The notes under the pieces are model-generated. The model had not been told where the DNA came from and did not search any database. It worked only from the letters and a program-made list of their open reading frames with translations. 64,000 bases of DNA, from assembly GCF_030506325.1 (NCBI RefSeq), contig NZ_CP120683.1, positions 5,159,001 through 5,223,000 on the forward strand. Reading direction: 5' to 3'. Positions 8,909 through 16,703 of this stretch are shown here, in pieces; positions within the stretch are counted from its first letter, which is position 1, and every line of letters starts with the position of its first letter. The DNA comes from Tunicatimonas pelagia. GTDB taxonomy: Bacteria; Bacteroidota; Bacteroidia; Cytophagales; Cyclobacteriaceae. The position numbers were made by a program, and so were the translations under genes.

Positions 8909-10387
8909 TTAATACGCCTTCGCAAATAAAACTCTACGGGTAGACGGTTTACCAGAGTAGATGCACTGACCTTCTTCCGCCTCAGCATTGAGTGGAATAC
9001 AGCGGATGGTTGCTTTGGTTTCTTCTTTGATTTTAGTTTCGGTCTCTTCGGTACCATCCCAGTGAGCGTACACAAAGCCACCGGGTTGCTCAATTACCTT
9101 TTTAAACGCTTCGTAGTCATCAACTCTTTGCGAATTCTCCTGCTGAAATGTGTGCGCTTTCTGGTAGATACTATCCTGCATTTCGGTGAGTAAGTCCTGA
9201 ATCTTCTGAGGAAACTGCTCATCCATCGCCATCGTCTGCTTCTCCAGCGTATCGCGACGAGCCACTTCTGCGGTATTGTTTTCTAAATCGCGAGGGCCAA
9301 TAGCCAAGCGAACGGGGACCCCTTTCAGTTCGTATTCAGCAAACTTCCAACCGGGCTTATGCGTATCTCGGCTATCAAATTTTACCGAAATGCCCAGTTG
9401 CTGTAGTTCAGCTTTGAGCAAATTCACTTTCTGGGAGATAGCATTAAATTGCTCTTCGGTTCGGAAGATCGGAACAATCACTACCTGGATAGGAGCGAGT
9501 TTAGGGGGGAGAACCAAACCGTTATCATCGCTATGCGCCATAATTAGCGCGCCCATTAGGCGAGTACTTACGCCCCAAGAAGTTCCCCAAACGTGTTCTA
9601 AGCCACCTTCTTTGGTCGCAAATTTCACATCGAAGGCTTTAGCGAAGTTCTGTCCTAAAAAGTGAGATGTGCCCGCTTGCAGGGCTTTACCATCTTGCAT
9701 GAGCGCTTCAATACAGTAAGTTTCTTCCGCCCCGGCAAAGCGTTCGCTGGGAGTTTTTAGTCCTCGAATAACCGGAATGGCCATAAATTGCTCCACAAAG
9801 GTAGCGTACACTTCCAGCATTTGTTCGGTTTCATCAACAGCTTCTTGGCGGGTAGCGTGCGCGGTGTGGCCTTCCTGCCACAGAAACTCAGTGGTGCGTA
9901 AAAACAAACGCGTTCGCATTTCCCATCGCACTACATTCGCCCACTGATTAATTAACAGCGGTAAATCGCGATATGACTGGATCCAGTTGCGGTAGGAGTT
10001 CCAGATAACGGTTTCGGAGGTAGGGCGAACAATGAGTTCTTCCTCAAGTTTGGCGGCTGGGTCAACCACTACGCCGCTACCATCTTCAGCATTTTTGAGC
10101 CGATGGTGGGTCACTACTGCACACTCTTTAGCAAAACCTTCTACATGCTCGGCTTCTTTGCTCAAGTAGGATTTTGGGATAAACAGCGGAAAGTAGGCGT
10201 TGGTATGCCCGGTTTCTTTAAACATTCGGTCCAGCTCCGCTTGCATCTTTTCCCAAATAGAGAAGCCGTAGGGTTTAATTACCATACAGCCCCGCACATC
10301 TGAGGGCTCTGCAAGGTCAGCTTTTTTCACTAATTCGTTGTACCAGGCCGAATAGTCCTCCTGGCGGGATGGAATTCCTTTCCCCAT
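8909..10387 (-). CDS. proS: Proline-tRNA ligase (eukaryote-like class II type)
   Basis: 492 residues. Class II synthetase motifs are visible: RPTSE (121-125), [17 protein letters not shown] (162-178, motif 2) and [21 protein letters not shown] (motif 3). An anticodon-binding domain follows ([13 protein letters not shown] ... [11 protein letters not shown] region), then the C-terminal domain ending in a tyrosine, which marks the archaeal/eukaryote-like ProRS class rather than the long bacterial class with an editing insert. It charges tRNA-Pro with proline in the cytoplasm. The ATG is followed by [17 protein letters not shown], a typical start. It is divergent from the lipoprotein gene at 10533. 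Confidence 0.97.
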   Translation of the reverse strand: MGKGIPSRQEDYSAWYNELVKKADLAEPSDVRGCMVIKPYGFSIWEKMQAELDRMFKETGHTNAYFPLFIPKSYLSKEAEHVEGFAKECAVVTHHRLKNAEDGSGVVVDPAAKLEEELIVRPTSETVIWNSYRNWIQSYRDLPLLINQWANVVRWEMRTRLFLRTTEFLWQEGHTAHATRQEAVDETEQMLEVYATFVEQFMAIPVIRGLKTPSERFAGAEETYCIEALMQDGKALQAGTSHFLGQNFAKAFDVKFATKEGGLEHVWGTSWGVSTRLMGALIMAHSDDNGLVLPPKLAPIQVVIVPIFRTEEQFNAISQKVNLLKAELQQLGISVKFDSRDTHKPGWKFAEYELKGVPVRLAIGPRDLENNTAEVARRDTLEKQTMAMDEQFPQKIQDLLTEMQDSIYQKAHTFQQENSQRVDDYEAFKKVIEQPGGFVYAHWDGTEETETKIKEETKATIRCIPLNAEAEEGQCIYSGKPSTRRVLFAKAY

Positions 10388-10520
10388 AAATCTGTTATGT
10401 TGGTATAGTAATTGCTATTTTTTGTGTAGATTTGGTTAGTTTCTTACGTGCAAAGATATTGATAAGAAATCTTTTTCGGTGGTTTTGCCGTATAAAATTA
10501 GACATGCAACCAGAAATTGA

Positions 10521-10526
10521 AGGAGG
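10521..10526 (+). promoter_or_regulatory. Strong Shine-Dalgarno sequence (AGGAGG)
   Basis: AAGGAGGATATTT precedes the ATG at 10533 with a 6-base spacer. A full consensus Shine-Dalgarno is unusual in Bacteroidota, and most genes in this window lack one, so this fixes the start and suggests high or unusual expression of the lipoprotein gene. Confidence 0.75.
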
Positions 10527-10532
10527 ATATTT

Positions 10533-11888
10533 ATGAAAAACTTACTTGCCACATTAACGCTCGGACTTAGCGGTGCAGTACTGTTCACGGCTTGCGCCCC
10601 CGACCAGTACGCCCAGCAGGGTGAATATGATCCAATGTATCGTACGGCAGCTGACCGTGTTTCAGTACCAATGACAGATACTGACCCCGGAGTGAAAGCT
10701 GCTTATGATAAAGATGGTTCTTACGTTTATCAGGAGGAAGTAGCTTCTAGAAACTTTAACCCAGATGCAGTAGATGTCAACCGCTATACTAGCGATAATA
10801 ATATTGAAGAACCCCAGAACGAATATTACCGAACTGAGCAAGAACGAGCTCTAGATAATAACCAATTCAACGGAGCGCGCGCCAATAACGCTTCATTCGG
10901 TAATCCGGCCTTTAATCAGGCTCGGATGTGGAACGATCCATTCTTTAACCCTATGTGGGGTGGAGCTGGCTTTGGCCGTATGGGAATGGGTGGTTTCGGC
11001 AATCCCTACTGGAACAGTATGGCTTTCTACGACCCGTTCTTTGATCCCTTTATGATGGGTGGGCCCATGGGCTTCTACGATCCTTTTTGGGGACCCGGAT
11101 GGGGAATGCGTCCCGGATTTAATGTTAGCGTAGGTTTTGGCTTCGGCTTCGGAAATGCTTTCGCCTTTGGGAACCCTTGGGGCTTCAATCGCTGGAATAG
11201 ATGGAACCGATTTGGAGGCTTTGGTGGTTTTGGAGGCTACAATGCTGGTTTCTACGATGGCCTCGCCTTCAATCCTTATTTTAACCGATTTGGTTTCTGC
11301 CCGCCAGCAGTGGTAGCAGTGCGTAACGATTTTGTTGCGGCTAATCAGCGTAGAGTAACCCGAGGTACAACTGCAAGGAGTTCTCGAGCAACCCGAAGCA
11401 CTGGTCGCCAACTTGATACTCGTACTCGTAACAGTTATACGGCTAACAGGACTACTCGAGACGCCTACAGTGCTCGTAGTAGAAATAGTCTTTATCAAGA
11501 TCAGGGACGAGCAAGAAGCAGAGTTGCTACTCCTACCAACCGTTCGCGTGTAGCTCCTTCTGCTACAAGAAGCAACCGAGGGTACGATCCTAATCGAGTA
11601 CAACGGCAAAGAAGTAATAACTATAGTACGCGGCAACGTAGCACTACTACAGCGCCTAGTAGAAGTAATTCTACCTACAACCGTTCAAGTAGCCGCTCCC
11701 GATCATACGGAAATAGTAATAGTCGTGGTTCTTCTTATGGTAACAGCCGAAGTAGAAGTTACGGAAGTTCTTCTCCTAGTAGAAGTTATTCTTCTGGAAG
11801 CTCAAGCCGCTCTAGTAGTTATAGCCGAGGTAGTAGTAGCCGTAGTTCTTCTTCTCGCTCATCAGGTAGCCGAAGCAGAAGACCATAA
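10533..11888 (+). CDS. Low-complexity lipoprotein, Gly/Phe/Trp core and Arg/Ser tail
   Basis: 451 residues with a lipoprotein signal (MKNLLATLTLGLSGAVLFTAC, lipobox LFTAC with Cys21). Residues ~125-265 are rich in Gly, Phe, Trp, Met and Asn (FDPFMMGGPMGFYDPFWG, FNRWNRWNRFGGFGGFGG). Residues ~275-451 are almost entirely Arg, Ser, Thr, Asn and Tyr, ending in SSRSSSSRSSGSRSRRP, and are strongly basic. No enzyme motif is present. Similar low-complexity exported proteins exist in Bacteroidota but I know of no function; binding to surface polyanions or nucleic acid is only a guess. It has a consensus Shine-Dalgarno and its own strong terminator (11922-11963), so it is monocistronic. Confidence 0.85.
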   Translation: MKNLLATLTLGLSGAVLFTACAPDQYAQQGEYDPMYRTAADRVSVPMTDTDPGVKAAYDKDGSYVYQEEVASRNFNPDAVDVNRYTSDNNIEEPQNEYYRTEQERALDNNQFNGARANNASFGNPAFNQARMWNDPFFNPMWGGAGFGRMGMGGFGNPYWNSMAFYDPFFDPFMMGGPMGFYDPFWGPGWGMRPGFNVSVGFGFGFGNAFAFGNPWGFNRWNRWNRFGGFGGFGGYNAGFYDGLAFNPYFNRFGFCPPAVVAVRNDFVAANQRRVTRGTTARSSRATRSTGRQLDTRTRNSYTANRTTRDAYSARSRNSLYQDQGRARSRVATPTNRSRVAPSATRSNRGYDPNRVQRQRSNNYSTRQRSTTTAPSRSNSTYNRSSSRSRSYGNSNSRGSSYGNSRSRSYGSSSPSRSYSSGSSSRSSSYSRGSSSRSSSSRSSGSRSRRP

Positions 11889-11921
11889 TTTTGGCAAACA
11901 AGCTTAGCTTAATTTAGTACT

Positions 11922-11963
11922 AAGAGTGTAGTGAGAGCGTTTTCTCATTACACTCTTTTTTTT
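11922..11963 (+). terminator. Strong Rho-independent terminator
   Basis: A 15-base stem (11922-11936, AAGAGTGTAGTGAGA) pairs with 11943-11957 with one G-U pair, followed by a T run to 11963. It ends the lipoprotein transcript and also shows that an in-frame start at 11931 for the next gene is not used. Confidence 0.92.
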
Positions 11964-11978
11964 ATCTATCCTATTATA

Positions 11979-13595
11979 ATGAAAACTGTATTTCGTAAAT
12001 ACTTTGTCATGATCGGACTACTGGTAGTAGTTAGTCCGGTGTTCTCTCAGATTGCTGAAGATGCTATACTATTTGGTCAATACTCTCCTATCGGTACGGC
12101 TCGCATTCAAGCTATTGGTGGTGCTGGATTTGCTCTGGGGGGGGATGCTAGTGCTGCTGCCCTAAACCCAGCAGGGTTGGGCTTTTATAATCGCTCGTCA
12201 ATAGTAGTGACTCCCAATGCTTATGTGCGTACCACCAATACTAATTATTTAGGAGCTTCATCAGAAGTATTCGGCAATCAGTTCAATATTGCCAACTTCG
12301 GAATTGTGATTAACAATACTAAAGATGATCTTATTCCGGCAGACTGGCGAGGTGGTTCCTTTGCGGTTACTTACAATCAGATTAACTCACTAAATTTTGA
12401 AGCTGAGTATGGCTCGGCAACTACCGGCGCTTCTATTCTGGATGCGTTTGCAGGGGAAGCTAATTTTCTGGTAGATGAATTTGGGGAAAACTTCGGCACT
12501 ATCCAGCAGCGAGTAAATAACGGAGACATTATTGGCTTTGCCGAAGCTGCGTTGCAAAACTTTCTGATTAGGCCTGATGATACTGGGCGAAACTTCTTCC
12601 GATCTACTCCCGATGATGCTACCACCAATCAGGCAGGAACTATTTCTGCCACAGGTAACCTCTCGCAATGGAACTTCGCCTACGGGGGAAATTATAAAGA
12701 TAAAATCTACGTAGGAGTTAGTGTCGGTTTCCGTGGGTTTAGCTATGAGCTTGAAAAAGAATACCGCGAGACTTACAATTATACGCAGCAGTATCAAGAC
12801 TTTATCGATGGAGATAACTTCTTCTATCCGGGTGGGGAAGGACGTGATAACGTGTCGGTTGACTTCGTTGACTACAATCAACTGAATGAAGTTATAAATA
12901 TTAGCGGTACTGGTATAAATGCTAATTTAGGAGTCATCTATCGCCCGCTTACCGAGCTAACAGTGGGGCTATCGTACCAAACTCCAACATACTATAGTGT
13001 ACGTGCTGAAGAATTCTTCGACTTATATTCAGAGGTAGTGGGTATTTTGGAGGTAGATGACGTAGACCAAATTTTTAATATTGGCGATGGAACTGGTAAT
13101 TCTGGGTTAGTACAAGGAAATCAAGTGATAAGCGAATATAACCTTTCTACTCCTTCCCGAACTGGTATTGGCTTATCTTATTTCTTTGAGAAATCTGGTT
13201 TCATCACATTAGATGCTGAATACGTGAATTATGAGGCAAATCGGTTTTCAACGAACGAAAACTTTTCAGTAAACGAAGTGAATAATGATGTAGAAAATCT
13301 GTTTAAGTCGGTTTTTAACTTCCGTGCGGGGGGCGAGTTTCGGTATAAAATTTTGCGGTTTCGGGCGGGATACGCTTTTTACGATGACCCAACTCTCTTT
13401 CCCGACGACCGGCTGAACCGGGATCGTACTATCCTATCGGGTGGAGTAGGGATTGGTTTGCCTTCTTTTTTCGTTGATCTTACAGTAAGTCGCACCAGTT
13501 TTGATTCAGATTTCTCTCCTTACCGAGGTGCTGCGTTCATCCCTCAAGAAAATACCCAGACTCGGGCTTTACTTACTCTTGGCTTCAACTTTTAA
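11979..13595 (+). CDS. FadL-family outer-membrane transport protein
   Basis: The start at ATG 11979 gives a signal peptide (MKTVFRKYFVMIGLLVVVSPVFSQ). The mature N-terminus has the OMPP1/FadL/TodX signature: ARIQAIGGAGFALGGDASAAALNPAGLGFY. The rest alternates hydrophobic/polar beta strands and ends in ...RALLTLGFNF with a C-terminal Phe, as in OmpA/FadL-type barrels. Such proteins import hydrophobic molecules across the outer membrane; the substrate is unknown. The gene ends 11 bases inside the convergent aroK gene. Confidence 0.86.
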   Translation: MKTVFRKYFVMIGLLVVVSPVFSQIAEDAILFGQYSPIGTARIQAIGGAGFALGGDASAAALNPAGLGFYNRSSIVVTPNAYVRTTNTNYLGASSEVFGNQFNIANFGIVINNTKDDLIPADWRGGSFAVTYNQINSLNFEAEYGSATTGASILDAFAGEANFLVDEFGENFGTIQQRVNNGDIIGFAEAALQNFLIRPDDTGRNFFRSTPDDATTNQAGTISATGNLSQWNFAYGGNYKDKIYVGVSVGFRGFSYELEKEYRETYNYTQQYQDFIDGDNFFYPGGEGRDNVSVDFVDYNQLNEVINISGTGINANLGVIYRPLTELTVGLSYQTPTYYSVRAEEFFDLYSEVVGILEVDDVDQIFNIGDGTGNSGLVQGNQVISEYNLSTPSRTGIGLSYFFEKSGFITLDAEYVNYEANRFSTNENFSVNEVNNDVENLFKSVFNFRAGGEFRYKILRFRAGYAFYDDPTLFPDDRLNRDRTILSGGVGIGLPSFFVDLTVSRTSFDSDFSPYRGAAFIPQENTQTRALLTLGFNF

Positions 13596-14088
13596 GTTGA
13601 TCTAAAATAGAATCCAAGTCATCTTCAGCGGTAACGATAAGCTTCGCTTGTCGATAGTACGGTAACCGATGGGCAAATTTATGGTAGTAGGCATTCGCAA
13701 AATTGTCAGTATCTAATTCGTGTAATAGAGGGCGAACGGCTACGCCTTCTTTTTCCATTCTCTCCGTAATCACCTCAACGGGAATATCCATAAAAATGGT
13801 CGTCCCTGCTTGGTTCATGTGGTACATATTATCAAAGAAGCAGGGAGCACCTCCTCCGGTAGCCATTACAAAATCTGATTTCTGGGAAATAGTATCTACT
13901 AATGTTTTTTGTTCTAGCGAACGGAAGTAATCTTCGCCCTGCTGAGCAAATATTTCCCGGATTGGTTGCTTGGCTTCTGCTTCAATGGCATCGTCCAGGT
14001 CAATAAATGGTAGTTCAAGCTGCTCCGCTAATTGCTTCCCCAACGTACTTTTCCCCGAACCAGGCAGGCCAATTAGAAAGAGTTTCAT
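13585..14088 (-). CDS. aroK: Shikimate kinase
   Basis: 167 residues from the ATG at 14088, which directly follows the ancestral stop of the DoxX-like gene by one base; a start at 14100 would run into that remnant. The Walker A loop GLPGSGKST is at residues 7-15, the shikimate-binding DLDD follows near 30, ATGGGAP is the Gly-rich Walker B-like motif, and the lid region contains VRPLL. The enzyme phosphorylates shikimate at O3 in the chorismate pathway. It was originally coupled to the DoxX-like gene and now follows the gene remnant and inserted toxin-antitoxin module. Its last 11 bases overlap the convergent FadL-like gene. Confidence 0.96.
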   Translation of the reverse strand: MKLFLIGLPGSGKSTLGKQLAEQLELPFIDLDDAIEAEAKQPIREIFAQQGEDYFRSLEQKTLVDTISQKSDFVMATGGGAPCFFDNMYHMNQAGTTIFMDIPVEVITERMEKEGVAVRPLLHELDTDNFANAYYHKFAHRLPYYRQAKLIVTAEDDLDSILDQLKS

Positions 14089-14089
14089 A

Positions 14090-14280
14090 CTACTGGGCAA
14101 CTGCTAAACCAGAATTTAAACGCTGCTGTAAATCGTCAGCCGAAGGAGTATCATTGTAATGCCACTTGCCTTGAACCACCCCATCGGATAATAAGACTAT
14201 CCCCGGATTAGCCCGGATAATTGTTTTGAGAACGGTAGTGTAAGTGAAGCAGTGCGTAGTCGTAAAATCAAGATAGAAAC
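14090..14280 (-). pseudogene. Detached 3' end of the DoxX/MauE-like gene
   Basis: The frame ending at TAG 14090-14092 encodes TVLKTIIRANPGIVLLSDG and the following VVQGKWHYNDTP, the same residues as the C-terminus of the intact gene at 14985-16061, then continues with SADDLQQRLNSGLAVAQ. That last 11-residue tail is missing from the intact gene. Upstream of about 14280 the similarity stops. The fragment is therefore the original gene end left beside aroK when the DUF433/DUF5615 module arrived. An internal ATG at 14308 could allow a 72-residue product, but nothing suggests it is functional. Confidence 0.85.
14127..14279. repeat. Direct repeat copy A (DoxX-like gene end)
   Basis: About 150 bases starting TGTAAATCGTCAGCCGAAGG are repeated in the same orientation at 14989-15149 (starting TGTAAATCGTCAACCGAAGG). 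The first ~105 bases differ at only a few positions; similarity then decays, with small gaps, towards 14279. The two copies bracket the DUF433/DUF5615 genes. Confidence 0.88.
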
Positions 14281-14316
14281 GCCCTAAAATCATCATATCT
14301 CTATTCATCCTGATTT

Positions 14317-14658
14317 TTATTTGACACCTTCCAGGTATTCTCTGTGTACAATCACTAGCTTGTAAGTATATATCATTTCTTTTACTTCATCCCAACAACT
14401 ATTTATTAAGCGATGAAAATCCTTCATACTCATATTGCCAGTACGAATGTGAATAATTTTAGGAGGTGGTTCGGTAACTATAATTCGATTATAAAAATCA
14501 CTGTCTTTAGTAATGATGATGAGATGGTTGTCAATAGCATATTGCCATATATCTTTGTCTTTGGCCTGAGGTTCAATATCTATCTGATGAACGTATTCCT
14601 TGTTGTTCCAAAGACTGAAATAATAAGGAAGGTTCACATCAATTAAATACTTAGGCAT
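14317..14658 (-). CDS. DUF5615 PIN-like toxin
   Basis: The ATG at 14658 lies 2 bases after the stop of the DUF433 gene and gives a protein of 113 residues. The N-terminus MPKYLIDVNLPYYFSLW contains the conserved first acidic residue of the Mut7-C/DUF5615 PIN-like fold, and IITKDSDFYNRI carries the second acidic block typical of the family. In this family the protein is a presumed RNase toxin neutralised by its DUF433 partner. The module sits between two direct copies of the DoxX-like gene end, so it is a recent arrival. Confidence 0.85.
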   Translation of the reverse strand: MPKYLIDVNLPYYFSLWNNKEYVHQIDIEPQAKDKDIWQYAIDNHLIIITKDSDFYNRIIVTEPPPKIIHIRTGNMSMKDFHRLINSCWDEVKEMIYTYKLVIVHREYLEGVK

Positions 14659-14659
14659 A

Positions 14660-14896
14660 CTACGCAGCAAGGTCGCGAATGGTGAAACTGCGCTCCATCA
14701 TGCGATTAGTAAACTGCCGACAGGCTTCAATATCTTCCTTCTCTAATATAGGATATTGATGTAACAGTTCTTTTTCGCTGGTTCCAGCTAGTAGAAACCC
14801 CACAATGGTCTGTACCGTGATTCTCATGCCCCGAATAATTGGCTTACCATTGCAAATTTCATCATCAATAGTAATTCTTTCTAATAGCCTACTCAT
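14660..14896 (-). CDS. DUF433 antitoxin
   Basis: 78 residues with the DUF433 signature: RITIDDEICNGKPIIRGMRI followed by TVQTIVGFLLAG and EEDIEACRQF. DUF433 proteins have a helix-turn-helix-like fold and are found upstream of DUF5615 proteins as the antitoxin half. The gene ends 2 bases before the toxin start, so they are translationally coupled. Confidence 0.88.
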   Translation of the reverse strand: MSRLLERITIDDEICNGKPIIRGMRITVQTIVGFLLAGTSEKELLHQYPILEKEDIEACRQFTNRMMERSFTIRDLAA

Positions 14897-14984
14897 ATTG
14901 CTAAGTCTTTCTATACGTACTTATTTCTAATCTAGACGATAAGTCCCCTCAGGTAGTTACGTAGATTGCTACACCAGTTATTAT

Positions 14985-16061
14985 TCATTGTAAATCGTCA
15001 ACCGAAGGAGTATCATTGTAATGCCACTTGCCTTGAACTACCCCATCGGATAATAAGACTATCCCCGGATTAGCCCGGATAATTGTTTTGAGAACGGTGG
15101 CGTCGGCGTAGTAGTGCGGAGTGGTAAAATCAGGATGCGTTGCTAGAAACTCACTGTATACCTCCTCTCCAGAAGCTGTGAGTATGATCGGTTCTACATT
15201 GTCGGGTAAGGTAGCAATTAGCTGCTGAATTTCAGCAATAGCCTCTTGGTTGGCTTTATTCACATCGTACATTACAATCGCCAGCTTATTTTCTTCAAAG
15301 GTGCCTTGGGTAAACTCGCCTTCATCGTTCCACACGCTATAGTCGGTAATTTTGGGCTGGGCTTCAGGGTTGAGCAATACCATTTCCTTGAACTCGTAAC
15401 CGCCTTCGGTAGGGTATTCGGTAAACTCGGCAGTTTCCCCATCTTTTTCCATGATGTATTTATAGCGTAGAGCTTCGGAAGGCTGCATTAGTTGGGGAAT
15501 ATTAGCTCCGACGTAATACGCCCGAAAATCAAAGTAAGGAAGGTGTCGAATGGCGTAGATGCCTAGAAAAGTGCAAACTACTGCGGTAATCGCCACAGTA
15601 AGGTGGCTGGCCTTTAATGAAAATACTTCGTTAAAACGGTTTCGGTTAACGAACAAGATGAGGATAAGCACTAACAGAATAATATCTTTAGTAAACGATT
15701 CCCAAGGCGTGAGTTTGATAAAATCGCCGAAGCAGCCGCAGTCGGTTACTTTGTTAAAGAACGCTGAGTAGAACGTTAGGAAAGTAAAGAAGACGATTAA
15801 TCCTAGCAACACCCAGGTGGTGATTTTCATGCGATAGTTAATCAGCACGGCTACGCCCAACGCTACTTCTAGTACGCTTAGAAATACCGAAAGTCCCAGT
15901 GCCAGCGGTACAAACGCACTGAAAAAAGAGGCAAAGTCCACAGCGAACACTTCAAAGTATTCTTCCAGCTTAATCGCCGTACCTACCGGGTCGTTCAGCT
16001 TCACCAAGCCGGAGAATATAAACAATCCGCCGACCAATATTCTAGCAATGTGCTTCACCAT
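14985..16061 (-). CDS. DoxX/MauE-like membrane protein, C-terminus altered
   Basis: 358 residues. The first ~140 residues form four membrane helices of the DoxX/MauE type (HIARILVGGLFIFSGLVKLN at the start; TDCGCFGDF between helices), as in the Bacteroidota 'BT_3928-like' proteins. Residues ~195-358 form a thioredoxin-like periplasmic part (MYDVNKANQEAIAEIQQLI, then HPDFTTPHYYADATVLKTII). The protein now stops after SVDDLQ; the detached gene end at 14090-14280 shows that 11 more residues (QRLNSGLAVAQ) followed originally. The role may be electron transfer or disulfide chemistry, but this is an inference from the MauE-like domain. Confidence 0.83.
   Translation of the reverse strand: MVKHIARILVGGLFIFSGLVKLNDPVGTAIKLEEYFEVFAVDFASFFSAFVPLALGLSVFLSVLEVALGVAVLINYRMKITTWVLLGLIVFFTFLTFYSAFFNKVTDCGCFGDFIKLTPWESFTKDIILLVLILILFVNRNRFNEVFSLKASHLTVAITAVVCTFLGIYAIRHLPYFDFRAYYVGANIPQLMQPSEALRYKYIMEKDGETAEFTEYPTEGGYEFKEMVLLNPEAQPKITDYSVWNDEGEFTQGTFEENKLAIVMYDVNKANQEAIAEIQQLIATLPDNVEPIILTASGEEVYSEFLATHPDFTTPHYYADATVLKTIIRANPGIVLLSDGVVQGKWHYNDTPSVDDLQ
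14989..15149. repeat. Direct repeat copy B (DoxX-like gene end)
   Basis: Partner of the copy at 14127-14279. It is the functional 3' end of the DoxX-like gene. Identity starts abruptly just before its stop codon: copy A continues GATTTACAG and copy B GATTTACAA, then TGA. Confidence 0.88.
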
Positions 16062-16068
16062 AACGATT

Positions 16069-16144
16069 TAATGATTAATGACTGATGAATAATGATGAAT
16101 GAGTAGTTTTGCATTACTCATTCGTCATTATTCACTAATCATTA
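16069..16144. repeat. AATGATTA-type hairpin
   Basis: The arm starting TAATGATTAATGACTGATG at 16069 pairs with the arm ending TTCACTAATCATTA at about 16144, around a short loop (GTTTTGCA region), giving a stem of about 30 bp with one internal insertion. It fills the gap between the DoxX-like and DUF1599 genes. Similar words (AATCATCAATCATTAATCATTA) occur at 55706-55735. Confidence 0.72.
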
Positions 16145-16680
16145 CTTTTCAACTTTATAAGTGAAAAAACCGAGTAATTTATCATATCCTGATAGTTGGC
16201 TTTTACTCCTTCGGAAATCAACGTTTTGCCGTCGTTATCTTCAATTTGTTTGGTACGCAACAACTTCATTAGAATAATATCAGTCATGGAGCTTACGCGC
16301 ATATCGCGCCAGGCCTCGTCGTAGTCGTGATTTTTACTTTTTAGCAGATCTAGTGTTTCTTTAGACATACGGTCGTAGAGCGGTTCAAGTTCCGCTACCG
16401 ATATGTTGAGGGAAGTATCTTGCGGGAGTTCTAGCTGGATTAATGCCATAATGCAGTAGTTAATAATCCCGATAAACTCATCAGCTACCGGGTCTTGTAC
16501 CTGCTGGGTGCCCTTTTCTTGAATAGACCGGATGCGCTGCGCTTTGATAAAAATCTGGTCGGTGAGCGACGGCAGACGAAGAATTCGCCAGGCCGTGCCA
16601 TAATCTCGGGTTTTCTTTATGAAAATCGCTTTACAACGGTCAATTACTTGACTATATTCGCGATAGGTTTGCTCTTTCAA
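16135..16680 (-). CDS. DUF1599 protein
   Basis: 181 residues composed of two related halves: KTRDYGTAWRILRLPSLTDQ (about 23-42) and KNHDYDEAWRDMRVSSMTDI (about 116-135), each followed by a conserved helix (KAQRIRSIQE and KLLRTKQIED). This tandem is the DUF1599 (nucleotide-modification-associated domain 1) pattern, found in Bacteroidota next to folP. The biochemical role is unknown. It is divergent from folP with a 23-bp gap to the first possible folP start. Confidence 0.88.
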   Translation of the reverse strand: MKEQTYREYSQVIDRCKAIFIKKTRDYGTAWRILRLPSLTDQIFIKAQRIRSIQEKGTQQVQDPVADEFIGIINYCIMALIQLELPQDTSLNISVAELEPLYDRMSKETLDLLKSKNHDYDEAWRDMRVSSMTDIILMKLLRTKQIEDNDGKTLISEGVKANYQDMINYSVFSLIKLKSND

Positions 16681-16703
16681 GATTTTTTTCTATTTATTCT
16701 TAC

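Noticed and set aside
10893-11636. Long minus-strand reading frame of 247 codons
   Set aside because: It lies opposite the Gly/Phe- and Arg/Ser-rich lipoprotein gene; the plus gene has Shine-Dalgarno, lipobox and terminator, and the minus frame has a low-complexity composition mirroring it.
11931-11978. Upstream start for the FadL-like gene
   Set aside because: It lies inside the terminator stem of the preceding gene; the ATG at 11979 starts a proper signal peptide.
14090-14308. A separate 72-residue gene
   Set aside because: It is the detached, partly decayed end of the DoxX-like gene preceded by unrelated codons.
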